Part shown: positions 8,952 to 16,867 of the stretch, piece by piece | Position numbering within the stretch: the first letter of the stretch is position 1 | Layout: each line of letters starts with the position of its first letter | DNA from: Cystobacter ferrugineus | GTDB lineage: Bacteria; Myxococcota; Myxococcia; Myxococcales; Myxococcaceae | Assembly (NCBI RefSeq): GCF_001887355.1 | Contig: NZ_MPIN01000011.1 | Location: 289,602-353,601, forward strand | Length of the DNA: 64,000 nucleotides | Direction: 5' to 3' | Translations under genes and position numbers: made by a program | The notes under the pieces: generated by a model | The model's input: the letters and a program-made list of their open reading frames with translations, nothing else | Told to the model about the DNA's origin: nothing | The model's database searches: none

Positions 8952-10343
8952 TCACGCGCTCTGGAGCTGGGGCTCCTTCTCGCGGCGCGAGGCGTACATG
9001 GGCATGGTTCCATGCGGCCGCAGGGTGACGTGGGCATCGGCGGTCACGGGGGCTCCGGTGCCTCGCAGGCGGAAGCGCTGGGCCACCATGGCGAGGATGA
9101 ACTGCGCCTCCATCATCGCGAAGTTGTTGCCGATGCACTGGCGCTGTCCGCCCCCGAAGGGCAGGTAGGCCCAGCGCGGGCGCTGCTTGCTGTTCTCCGG
9201 CAGGAAGCGCGTGGGCTCGAAGCGCTCCGGGTCGGGCCAGAAGTCCGGGTGGCGGTGGGTGACGTAGGGCACCAGCAGCACCAGGTCCCCCTTGGGAATC
9301 CGGTAGCCGTCCACCACGTCCTCTTCCTCCGCCACGCGCGGAATGGCCCAGATGGGGGGATAGAGGCGCAGCGCTTCCTCGAACACGCAGCTCGTGTAGC
9401 GCAGCTTCGGCACGTCCTCGAGCGTGGGGATGCGCCCGCCGAGCACGCGGTCCACCTCCTCGTGCAGCAGCGCCTCCTGCTCCGGGTTCTTCTCCAGCAG
9501 GTGGAACGCCCACGCGAGCGCGGTGGCCGTCGTCTCGTGGCCCGCGAGCAGCAGCGTCATCACCTCGTCGCGTAGCTGTACGTCGTCGAAGGTGTCTCCC
9601 GTGTCCGCGTCGCGCGCGGCCATCAACATGCCGAGCAGGTCCTGCGACTCCCCCGCGGGCCCCCGTGCCCGGCGCTGGGCGATGATGCCCTCGACGATAC
9701 GGTTGAGGGGCACCATGGTCCGCTGGAAGGCGAGGTTCTTCGCGGTGGGAATCCGGTAGAGCCACGGCTTGTAGGGCAGCGGGGAGATGATGCGCTCGTT
9801 GGTGATCTCCAGCGCCGTGGTGAAGGACTCGCCCAGCTCCCGGGTGTGCTCGGCCACGTCCACGCCGAAGAGCGCACGCACCACCACCAGCAGGGTGAGC
9901 CGCATCATCTCCGGGAAGATGGGCACGGACTCACCCGCCCCCACCCGGGGCTCCCACTGCGCGAGCACCTCGGTGGCCGTCTCCGTCATCACCCCGGCGA
10001 GCCCCGCCAGGCGCTCGCGGTGGAAGGAGGGCTGGGCGAGCCGGCGCTGGCGCTTCCAGAAGTCCCCCTCGGCGGTCACCAGGCCGTTGCCCACCAGGGG
10101 CCGCGTCTTGTGGAAGATGGGGCCCTTGGTGTAGCGCGCCGGCGCATCCGCGAGCACGTACTTGACGTGATCCGGGTGCGTGAGCTGCTCCACGTAGATG
10201 GGCCCCATGCGGAAGCGCACCACGTCTCCCAGGAGGTTACGGCCGCGCAGGTACAGGCCGAGCGGATCACTCTCGCGCTCGGGGAGGTGCCCCAAGAGCC
10301 AATGGCCTGGGGGCATGGGAGGCAGGGGTGCGGAGTTGTTCAT
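8952..10343 (-). CDS. Cytochrome P450 with all haem motifs
   Basis: Bacterial class P450 monooxygenase of 463 residues. All hallmarks are intact: I-helix AGHETTA, ExxR in EEALRL, and haem loop PFGGGQRQCIGN with ligand Cys403. The N-terminus starts with a proline-rich PMPPGH segment and has no membrane anchor, so it should be soluble; redox partners are not encoded nearby. It is clearly paralogous to the P450 at 60.4 kb (both open with GHWLLG.LPER..DPL and share GDFWKRQRRLAQP). The overall style is that of fatty-acid/terpenoid-acting P450s such as CYP110/CYP102-like enzymes; the substrate is unknown. It appears to be a single gene, 149 bases from its neighbour. Confidence 0.93.
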   Translation of the reverse strand: MNNSAPLPPMPPGHWLLGHLPERESDPLGLYLRGRNLLGDVVRFRMGPIYVEQLTHPDHVKYVLADAPARYTKGPIFHKTRPLVGNGLVTAEGDFWKRQRRLAQPSFHRERLAGLAGVMTETATEVLAQWEPRVGAGESVPIFPEMMRLTLLVVVRALFGVDVAEHTRELGESFTTALEITNERIISPLPYKPWLYRIPTAKNLAFQRTMVPLNRIVEGIIAQRRARGPAGESQDLLGMLMAARDADTGDTFDDVQLRDEVMTLLLAGHETTATALAWAFHLLEKNPEQEALLHEEVDRVLGGRIPTLEDVPKLRYTSCVFEEALRLYPPIWAIPRVAEEEDVVDGYRIPKGDLVLLVPYVTHRHPDFWPDPERFEPTRFLPENSKQRPRWAYLPFGGGQRQCIGNNFAMMEAQFILAMVAQRFRLRGTGAPVTADAHVTLRPHGTMPMYASRREKEPQLQSA

Positions 10344-10492
10344 GGGGGTCCACCACGGGGGTCGGGGGAGATGCGGCCCGCATTGTGGACGACGCGGCGT
10401 GCCCTCGCCAGGGGCGCCCCGGGGGCTCGGGCGTGAAGCGGCCCGTAGCATGAGCCACGGGCGTGGGAGCGCGGAGAGCGCGCGGCCCGGGC

Positions 10493-11125
10493 TCAGAGCG
10501 GCTGCAGGTAGCGCACCGTGGCGGAGGGATCGTTCACGTCGAGCGTGACGCTCATGTCCGGCGTGGTCACCGGGAAGCTGGGCGTGCTGCCGCTCTGCTC
10601 GGGGAAGATGATCTGCTTGCCGTCGAAGGTGAGCAGCTTGCCCGGCACCGTCAGCGTGTGGCCGGTGATGTTGAAGTAGATGGCGCCCACGTCCACGAAG
10701 CCGCCCGGCAGCACGAACGCCGACGCGGGGATGTAGTAGGGGACGGCCGGCACCGTCACGCCCGAGGCATCCACGCAGCGGTAGCGCGTGAGGTCCACCT
10801 CCGGGATGGTGAGGCTGAAGCTGGGGATTTCCGCGTTGAACTCCGGGATGGAGAACAGCGGCGTGCCCTCGGTGCCCAGGTCCACTCCGGGCAGGTTCAG
10901 CGAGTAGCCGATGATGTTCTGCGCCGTCTCGTCCAGGTGGACGCGCACGGGCTCGGTCAGCGCCTCGCTGGCGGGAACGACGATGGGCACCGCGGGCGTG
11001 GTCACCGTGCCACCCGGCGTGTGTCCCAGCACGTACACGCACGTGGTGCCGGCCATCGCCATGCTCGGCAGGGCCATGCTGGTGAACGCCGCGCCAACGA
11101 GGAAACGCTTGAGGGAACGGATCAT
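10493..11125 (-). CDS. Exported protein made of two homologous units
   Basis: Unknown protein of 210 residues. A Sec signal peptide (MIRSLKRF... ending SMAMA) is followed by two units of about 90 residues that can be aligned: VTTPAVPIVVPAS near residue 40 with VTVPAVPYYIPAS near 123; IIGYSLNLPGVDL with ITGHTLTVPGKLL; and IPSFSLTIPEVDL with TPSFPVTTPDMSV. Each unit begins with a Cys-containing strand. This looks like an internal duplication of a beta-rich domain, possibly an adhesive or surface fold. The ATG has a GGAG box 7 bases ahead. No family was recognised and there is no operon partner. Confidence 0.75.
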   Translation of the reverse strand: MIRSLKRFLVGAAFTSMALPSMAMAGTTCVYVLGHTPGGTVTTPAVPIVVPASEALTEPVRVHLDETAQNIIGYSLNLPGVDLGTEGTPLFSIPEFNAEIPSFSLTIPEVDLTRYRCVDASGVTVPAVPYYIPASAFVLPGGFVDVGAIYFNITGHTLTVPGKLLTFDGKQIIFPEQSGSTPSFPVTTPDMSVTLDVNDPSATVRYLQPL

Positions 11126-11268
11126 GGTTTTCTCCGGGTCGAGGATGAGCCGCGCTGGCCAGGGGGAGGGAGTTCCCCGCCGTGCCATCGCGCCTTCATG
11201 GATTAATTGGGAAATCCCCCCGGATTGGATCGCGCGGATTTAAAAAGTTTTTTCCGGGCGGTTTCCGC

Positions 11269-12324
11269 TCAGTGGACTTCCAGCCTCAGGGCCGGGGACT
11301 CCACGGTGTCGAAGAGATCCGTGCGGGAAAGGGTGAAGTCGTAGCTGCGCTTCGTGGTGGGCGTGGGTGTGCCGGAGAGCCGTCCCGTGGCCGTGTCGAG
11401 CTCAATGCCCGGAGGGAGCGCTCCCTCGGGCTTCACCTTCCAGGTACCGGAGTAGGAGGAGGTGACCTGCATGGAGTAGTCGTAGAGCGAGCCCACCTTC
11501 CCTGCGGGCACGGAGCGGGTGCGCACGCAGGTGTCCCCCAGCGAGCAGGAACTGGCGGTGAGTTGCAGCAGGAGGGTGGTCGTCTGGGGCGGCCGGGCGT
11601 CGTCCGTTACTCGGACCTCGAAGGAGGTGCCCGCGGCGCTCGATTTTCCCTGGACGTAGCCGTTGGCGGTCAGGACGAGGCCCGCGGGGAGCGAGTTGGG
11701 CTGTACGAGCTCGAAGCGGTAGGGCGGCCTGCCTCCCAGCGCCGACAACTGCTCCGTGTAGTTCTCTCCCTTGGGGAAGTCCGCGAGCACGCCCGGCCCA
11801 GCGAGGATCAGGGGCGAATGGATGCGCACGGAGAACGCGCGCTCGGTGGAGCGTGCTTCCTGGTCCGCCAGCCCGAGCGTGAACTGGAACTCCCCCGTCG
11901 TCGTCGGCTTGCCGGACAGGACGCCCCCCTCGAGCCGCAGGCCGGGAGGCAGCTCGTCACGGGGTGAGAAGGTGTAGGGCGGCGTGCCGCCCCGGGCCTG
12001 GAACTGGAAGGAGTAGTCCACCCCCTCCACTCCATCACCCAGGGTTGCCTCCTCGAGCAGCAGGGGGCCGCCTCCGGCGTCACCCTGATCCGCCGGGGAA
12101 GGTGTGCCTCCGTCGCCTCCCGCCGGTACCTCGGGGAGGCACGGCCCCCGCGCGCCACAGTCCGGCAGGCAGATGCGCTCGGGGGGGAGGCACGAGGAGC
12201 CCGCCGGACACCCGCCCTGGTCATCGCAGGGGGGAAAGCGCGAGAGGTCCGGCACGAAGACGCACGCGGACATGGAGAGGAGCAACGAGAGGAGCAACGT
12301 CGGTTCTGGCACCCACCGGCTCAT
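11269..12324 (-). CDS. Lipoprotein with putative Ig-like domains
   Basis: Lipoprotein of 351 residues: signal sequence with lipobox SMSAC (Cys21), a Cys-rich segment (CDDQGGCPAGSSC), then three putative Ig-type units of the cadherin-like/He_PIG kind, recognisable by PPYTF...LPPGLRLEGGVLSGKP, PPYRFE...LPAGLVLTANGYVQGK and LPPGIELDTATGRLSGTP. Such domains are common on myxobacterial surface proteins. Its ATG overlaps the stop of the preceding gene by 4 bases (ATGA), so it is the third gene of the operon that starts with the caspase-like protease. The role is not known; display at the cell surface is an inference from the signals. Confidence 0.85.
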   Translation of the reverse strand: MSRWVPEPTLLLSLLLSMSACVFVPDLSRFPPCDDQGGCPAGSSCLPPERICLPDCGARGPCLPEVPAGGDGGTPSPADQGDAGGGPLLLEEATLGDGVEGVDYSFQFQARGGTPPYTFSPRDELPPGLRLEGGVLSGKPTTTGEFQFTLGLADQEARSTERAFSVRIHSPLILAGPGVLADFPKGENYTEQLSALGGRPPYRFELVQPNSLPAGLVLTANGYVQGKSSAAGTSFEVRVTDDARPPQTTTLLLQLTASSCSLGDTCVRTRSVPAGKVGSLYDYSMQVTSSYSGTWKVKPEGALPPGIELDTATGRLSGTPTPTTKRSYDFTLSRTDLFDTVESPALRLEVH

Positions 12325-13067
12325 GGCAGCTCCCAGATGAAGAGGACGGTTCCCCCCGCCCCGAGCAACGCGCCCGCGCCCAGCAGCACGTTGGCCGTGG
12401 TGGCCCGCGAGCGTCCCTCCCGCAGCCTCGCGGTGAAGCACTCGCGGAACGCCTGTCCCTCACCGCCACAGTTCGCACTGCCAGTGGACAGGGTCTTCTG
12501 GCTCTGGCGCGCGGCGAGTCCGAAGCCCACGCCCACCGCGAGCGCCACGCCTCCCGCGGACACCAGCACCGTGGGCAGCACCCGCGCCGGACGCTCGTCC
12601 ACGCGGCGCCCCGTCCGCGCCGTCCACAGGCTCGTGAGGGCCTCGCGGGCCCGGGTCTCGTCCTGGCCGGACACCGCTTCCGACGGGGAGAGCTCCAGGG
12701 TGGCGTGGGACTCGTGGCCCTCGCGGTCCACGAGGGTGAGCGCCACGCTGCGCGTTCCGCCCACTCCGAGCGCCACGCCGCGCACGAGCCGCTCCGCGCC
12801 GAGCGCCAGCACCTGCGCCCCCCGGCACGCCGCGTCCGAGCAGCCCGAGAGCCGGCCACCCCGTGCCCGCATCCGCGCCACCGTGTCCGCCCGCGACTCC
12901 AGGCACGCGCCGGGCAGCGCCTCCACCGTCCGGCGCACCAGGTCCTCCGCCCGCCGGGCCTCGGCCGTCGACAACGCCACCGGCTGGAAGGGCACGAGCA
13001 CCACGCGCTCGCCCCGACAGGGGGTCTGGGCCAGCGAGAGCGCCAGGGCCAGGGCCAGCAGGCTCAT
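12321..13067 (-). CDS. Exported or membrane protein of the caspase operon, function unknown
   Basis: A 248-residue protein with an N-terminal signal peptide (MSLLALALALSLAQT) and a domain that resembles the nucleotide- or curli-type assembly folds seen in myxobacterial envelope proteins (VVLVPFQPVALS..., then LALGAERLVRGVALGVGG). Two hydrophobic segments lie near the C-terminus (about 163-185 and 220-245), so the C-terminal part is probably in the inner membrane. It is joined to both neighbours by 4-base ATGA overlaps, upstream to the caspase-like gene and downstream to the Ig-like lipoprotein. I do not recognise a named family. Confidence 0.8.
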   Translation of the reverse strand: MSLLALALALSLAQTPCRGERVVLVPFQPVALSTAEARRAEDLVRRTVEALPGACLESRADTVARMRARGGRLSGCSDAACRGAQVLALGAERLVRGVALGVGGTRSVALTLVDREGHESHATLELSPSEAVSGQDETRAREALTSLWTARTGRRVDERPARVLPTVLVSAGGVALAVGVGFGLAARQSQKTLSTGSANCGGEGQAFRECFTARLREGRSRATTANVLLGAGALLGAGGTVLFIWELP

Positions 13068-14323
13068 GGGGTGAGGTCCGCCTGTTGCTCGGGCGCCACG
13101 GGGGACTGCCCGAGGCTGGCCATGTAGCCCTCGTAGAAGTGGGGCCCGAAGGGCACGGAGAAGAGCTTGTCCCGGAAGGCGTCCTCCAGGGCACCGCGTG
13201 CCGCGAAGGACTGCTCGCGCCAGGCGAGGCTCCTCGCGTCCACCACCGCTCCCGCGCGGACGAACTGGAAGGGCGCCTCGCGCCCCGGGGCGCGCAGGAA
13301 GTAGCCCCGGCCCGGTGGCAGCCCCAGCACCAGCGAGCGCTCGCGCTCCTTGTTCAGCTCCGCCACGCGGATGCCCCGCGCGTCCTCCACCCACACGCGG
13401 CCCTCCAGTCCCGGCGTCAGCAGGAGGAAGCCCAGGCCCGTGCGGTGGCTCAGGTCCACCAGCGGCGCCGCCCGGTCGAGCGCGGGTGGTTGGATGGACA
13501 CCTCCAGCCGGCCACGCACATCGTTCACGCCCTGGTTGGCCGCGGCGATGAAGGCCTGCAACTCCGAGTACTCCACCCGTCCGTCCGCGTTGACGTCCGC
13601 GGCGCCCGCGAGCGCCGACAACACCTGGTGGCTGAAGACGCCCGAGCGGATGGCGCTCCACTCGTGGCTCTCCTGCTCGCGCGAGGTGGACAGCACGGTG
13701 CCCACATGCGGGTAGCGCGTCAGCTCGCGCGTGGCCAGCCGCTCGCGCACCGCCTCCACCCGGGCGGGGGCCATGGGCAGGGCGCCGCGCGAGTGGACGA
13801 AGTAGTACGAATCACACGCGTCCACGATGAGGTGGACGAGCGACGCCTGGCTCGGCGCGAGCACCTGGTTGTAGAGGTCCGTGCGGGTGAAGGCCCCATC
13901 CAGCAGGCTCACCGCGCCCTCGCCGGCGGCGCCCCGCTGACCATGGCCCGTGAAGATGAAGTAGAGCACCGGGATGTCGCCGCGTGCCTTGTCCTCGGCC
14001 ATGCGTGCATTGAGCCGGCCGAGGGCCTGCTGGAGCGAGGCGCGGGTGGGCGGCGCCGTGCGGGCGGCGAGTCCCGGGTGCAGCGCCTGCGTCTCGGCGT
14101 CCAGGACGCTCAGCAACACCGTCTCCCTGGCGCGTGGGGAGAGCAGCTCGTAGTAGCGCGCCCCGTCGTCGTCGGCGTAGCGCAGCGGGGCCTGCCGGGG
14201 CTCGGTCCCGATGTTGTTGGCGAGGATGAGCGCGTAGGTGACGCGCTCGGGCGCGGCACTCGCGGTGGTTCCAACCAGGAGCGTCGCCCACCCCATCACC
14301 AGAGCGCATCGGAGCAATCGCAT
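13064..14323 (-). CDS. Exported caspase-family (C14) cysteine peptidase
   Basis: Caspase-like protease of 419 residues with a cleavable signal peptide (to about residue 23). The catalytic dyad is visible: His127 in FIFTGHG and Cys170 in LIVDACDSYYF. An EF-hand-like loop, DVNADGRVEYSE (243-254), suggests calcium binding, as found for several metacaspases. The C-terminal third is a beta-rich domain of unknown function. First gene of a three-gene operon (4-base overlap with the next gene), divergent from an ECF sigma factor gene 191 bases away. Export is unusual for a caspase fold and places its action in the periplasm or outside. Target unknown. Confidence 0.9.
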   Translation of the reverse strand: MRLLRCALVMGWATLLVGTTASAAPERVTYALILANNIGTEPRQAPLRYADDDGARYYELLSPRARETVLLSVLDAETQALHPGLAARTAPPTRASLQQALGRLNARMAEDKARGDIPVLYFIFTGHGQRGAAGEGAVSLLDGAFTRTDLYNQVLAPSQASLVHLIVDACDSYYFVHSRGALPMAPARVEAVRERLATRELTRYPHVGTVLSTSREQESHEWSAIRSGVFSHQVLSALAGAADVNADGRVEYSELQAFIAAANQGVNDVRGRLEVSIQPPALDRAAPLVDLSHRTGLGFLLLTPGLEGRVWVEDARGIRVAELNKERERSLVLGLPPGRGYFLRAPGREAPFQFVRAGAVVDARSLAWREQSFAARGALEDAFRDKLFSVPFGPHFYEGYMASLGQSPVAPEQQADLTP

Positions 14324-14514
14324 GCGCGGGGGAGTGTCCCTGGGAGGTAGGGGGCGGGGCAAGGGACCCCGTGTCATGGAGACAAGCCTGTGTGAGCTGG
14401 CGAGCGGGCAGGCGTTTTTCTCGCGGGGGGACGATCCAATCCACATGTCCACGCGCAACAGCGAGAGAGCGTCAGGGGTGACGCGGGAGGCCGGGCACGG
14501 TAAGTCGCCGAGGG

Positions 14515-15138
14515 ATGGAGTGGGACACACGGACGTTGCAGGCCTTTCGGGACGGGGACCCGGAGACGATGGGACGGGTGTACCGGGCCCATGCGGAGGC
14601 GTTGGCGCGGGTGCTGCGGGGCATGGTCTGGCGGGCGCGAGGCCAGGCAGGGGCCTGGGAGGTGGAGAACACGGTGCTGGAGACCTTCGCCCGGGCCTTC
14701 GAGCCGAGGACGCGCGGGGCCTATGACGGGGTGCGCCCCTATGGGCACTTCCTCATGGGGATCGCGCGCAACGTGCTGCTGGAGCAGTCGCGGCAGCGCG
14801 AGGTGGCGGTGGGGTTGGAGCCCTTCGAGCAGGTGGGCGAGGTGCCGGAGGAGGGCGAGGGCGCGGCGCGGGCCTGGGAGGACCGGGAGGTGGAGGAGTT
14901 GCTCGCGCGCTTCAAGACGGAGCTGTCGGCGGAGGAGCGCCAGCTCTTCGAGCTGCGCTTCGGCGAGGAGGGCATTGCCCAGGAGGGCGCGGCCGAGCGC
15001 CTGGGCCTGACGCGCATCCAGGTGCGGCGCCGGGAGTTGGGGTTGAAGACGCGGCTGCTCGAGTTCCTGCAGGCGCGCGGCTACCTGGAGGGTTTGGAAG
15101 TGAAGGGGTGGAGTTTCCTCAAGCGGCGGGACCAGTGA
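14515..15138 (+). CDS. RNA polymerase ECF-type sigma factor
   Basis: Sigma-70 family protein of 207 residues with region 2 (about 20-95, including YGHFLMGIARNVLLEQSRQ) and region 4 (about 135-190, LSAEERQLFELRFGEEGIAQ followed by a helix-turn-helix). No region 1 or 3, as in ECF factors. Its stop shares one base with the start of the next gene (TGATG), which encodes a zf-HC2 membrane protein, the usual anti-sigma. Divergent arrangement with the caspase operon suggests that it drives that operon and itself, though I could not identify matching promoter boxes in the 191-base gap. Confidence 0.9.
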   Translation: MEWDTRTLQAFRDGDPETMGRVYRAHAEALARVLRGMVWRARGQAGAWEVENTVLETFARAFEPRTRGAYDGVRPYGHFLMGIARNVLLEQSRQREVAVGLEPFEQVGEVPEEGEGAARAWEDREVEELLARFKTELSAEERQLFELRFGEEGIAQEGAAERLGLTRIQVRRRELGLKTRLLEFLQARGYLEGLEVKGWSFLKRRDQ

Positions 15139-15890
15139 TGACGACGTGTGGAGACCGACAGGCGAAGCAGGCGCTGCGGGCGCTCTTCGAGGAGACGCTG
15201 GACGCGGAGGGCTTCGCCCGGTTGCGCTCGCACGTGGCCGGGTGCGGCGAGTGCCGCGAGGCCTATGAGCGGCTGGCGCGGGTGGAGTCGGCGCTGGCGC
15301 AACGCGCGCTGCCCGAGAACCGGCGGGACCTGTTGGAGCAGGAGTTGTTCGCGCGGCTGTTCCAAGCGCCTCGGCCCGTCCGCTCTCCCGCGCCCGTGCG
15401 CCGGCGCTTCTCGCTGCCCTCGTTCTGGGGGCCGTTGCTGGCGGGCCTGGCGCTGGCCTCGGTGGCGGTGGTGTGGGTGGTGCCCCGCCCGCGCGCCCCG
15501 GACTCCGAATGGAGCGCGCGTGGAAGCGCGGCGCCGAGCGCCTGGGGGGTCCGGGCCTTCTGCGTGGGGCCGGAGGGCGGCGTGCGCGAGGAGGCGCGCT
15601 CCGGCGAGGCGCTCGCATGTGGCGAGGGGAGCGCGGTGCAGTTCAGCTACACGGCGCCCGAGGCGGCGCTGCTCACGGTGGAGACGGTCTCCGCCTCGGG
15701 CGAGCCCCTGCGCTTCTTCCCGGCGGAGGGCAGCGCCAAGGAGGTCGCCGCGGGGGTGGATGTGCCGCTGCCCTACAGCACCCCGGTCCAGGGCGGCTGG
15801 CTGTCCGGGCCCCTGGAGGTGCGCGCGAGCTTCTCGGATGCGCGGGGCCGGGTGCTGTCCCAGACGCGCCTCACGCTCGTGCCTCGTTAG
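15138..15890 (+). CDS. Membrane anti-sigma factor with zf-HC2 domain
   Basis: A 250-residue single-pass protein: N-terminal zinc-type anti-sigma domain with HVAGCGEC (HxxxCxxC) near residue 35, a membrane segment at about 92-112 (GPLLAGLALASVAVVWVV), and a periplasmic C-terminal half of beta type that resembles the DUF4384-like sensory modules often linked with caspase-fold proteins in Proteobacteria (tentative). It should hold the coupled sigma factor inactive until a periplasmic signal arrives. ATG at the TGATG junction is used; GTG one codon earlier is possible. It converges on allA with 3 bases between stops. Confidence 0.85.
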   Translation: MTTCGDRQAKQALRALFEETLDAEGFARLRSHVAGCGECREAYERLARVESALAQRALPENRRDLLEQELFARLFQAPRPVRSPAPVRRRFSLPSFWGPLLAGLALASVAVVWVVPRPRAPDSEWSARGSAAPSAWGVRAFCVGPEGGVREEARSGEALACGEGSAVQFSYTAPEAALLTVETVSASGEPLRFFPAEGSAKEVAAGVDVPLPYSTPVQGGWLSGPLEVRASFSDARGRVLSQTRLTLVPR

Positions 15891-15893
15891 GGC

Positions 15894-16394
15894 TCAGGAG
15901 ATCTCGACGACGGCCTCTCCGGGGAAGGGCAGCTCGTCACAGTTGTCGTCCGGCCGAGCATCCGCCCGGCCCAGCACGAGGAAGTCCGTCACGGTGTCCA
16001 GCGCGATGGCCGGGTGATGCCAGGTGCCCGGCGCGTAGTTCACTCCCTGATGTCCGTTGGTGACGAACACCCGCAGGGTCGCGGGGTCTGGAGCGTCATG
16101 GCCATGAGCCACCACGACGAGAAAGGGCAGGCCTCCGATGGGTAGGAAGAGCTGGGAAGACATCGGATGGCGCTCCAGCCGGGTGCAGCGCAAGGGCAGG
16201 CGTGCGGGTTGGACGCGGAAGAGGCTCAGCAGCGCGCGTCCTCCATTCTTGTCGAGCGCGAGGGACGCCACGTCATCGAAGCGCCAGGCCGTGCCGCTGT
16301 TGATGAGGCGCCCGCCCTGCTCGGGCACTTCCACCACGTCGCCAAATCCCGCGAAGGCCGCCGCCGTCAATGCTTCCCGCTTCGGTCGGATCAT
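15894..16394 (-). CDS. allA: Ureidoglycolate lyase
   Basis: AllA-family protein of 166 residues, the standard length, which splits ureidoglycolate into glyoxylate and urea at the end of allantoin breakdown. Family features: FGDVVEVPE near the N-terminus, INSGTAWRFDD, LERHPMSSQLFLPIGG, and the metal/substrate region GVNYAPGTWHHP plus NCDE. No other allantoin genes lie nearby, so it works with genes elsewhere. With the URC operon 10 kb away it adds to the nitrogen-scavenging capacity of this region, but no physical link is seen. No strong ribosome binding site. Confidence 0.9.
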   Translation of the reverse strand: MIRPKREALTAAAFAGFGDVVEVPEQGGRLINSGTAWRFDDVASLALDKNGGRALLSLFRVQPARLPLRCTRLERHPMSSQLFLPIGGLPFLVVVAHGHDAPDPATLRVFVTNGHQGVNYAPGTWHHPAIALDTVTDFLVLGRADARPDDNCDELPFPGEAVVEIS

Positions 16395-16491
16395 CGCGCC
16401 GACAGTGCATGACCCCTACCCGGAGCGCAAGCCAGGGGACCACGGGAGGGCGCGGGGGTGGACAGCCTCCGCGGCCGGGCCAGGAGCGGGC

Positions 16492-16831
16492 ATGCGGGTC
16501 GGGAACGCGCCACCCCAGAGCATTCTCCTCGTCGATGACAGCCCGGAGGAGTTCGCGGCGCTGGAGGCCAGCCTCGCGCCGCTCGGCCAACGCCTGGTCC
16601 GCGCCTGCTCCGGCCAGGAGGCCCTCAAGAAGATCCTCGTCGAGGACTTCGCGTGCATCCTGTTGGACGCGCGGATGCCCGGGTTGGATGGCCGGGAGAC
16701 GGCGGTGTTCATCCAGGCCCTGGAGCGCACCCGTCATGTTCCGCTCCTCTTCCTGACGGAGGGCGAGTGTGCGGTCCACGCTCGAGGAGGGCACGACGTT
16801 CACCGTGCGCGTTCCCCGGACAGGTGGTTGA
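16492..16831 (+). pseudogene. Remnant of a receiver/histidine kinase gene
   Basis: The first 90 codons encode an intact-looking receiver start (ILLVDDSPEEFAALEASLAP ... CILLDARMPGLDGRE ... VPLLFLT) behind a good AGGAG box. Right after FLTEG the homology stops. In the next frame the following bases read VRSTLEEGTTFTVRVPRTGG and a stop, which is the last block of a histidine kinase ATPase domain. So about a kilobase encoding the rest of the receiver, any PAS part, the H-box and most of the ATPase domain is missing, and the joint is out of frame. The receiver is closely similar to that of the REC-PAS kinase at 26.3 kb, which shows what the parent gene looked like. Confidence 0.8.
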
Positions 16832-16867
16832 TTCGTCCTCGGTGATGCTTCCCAATGGGTGGTTCTC

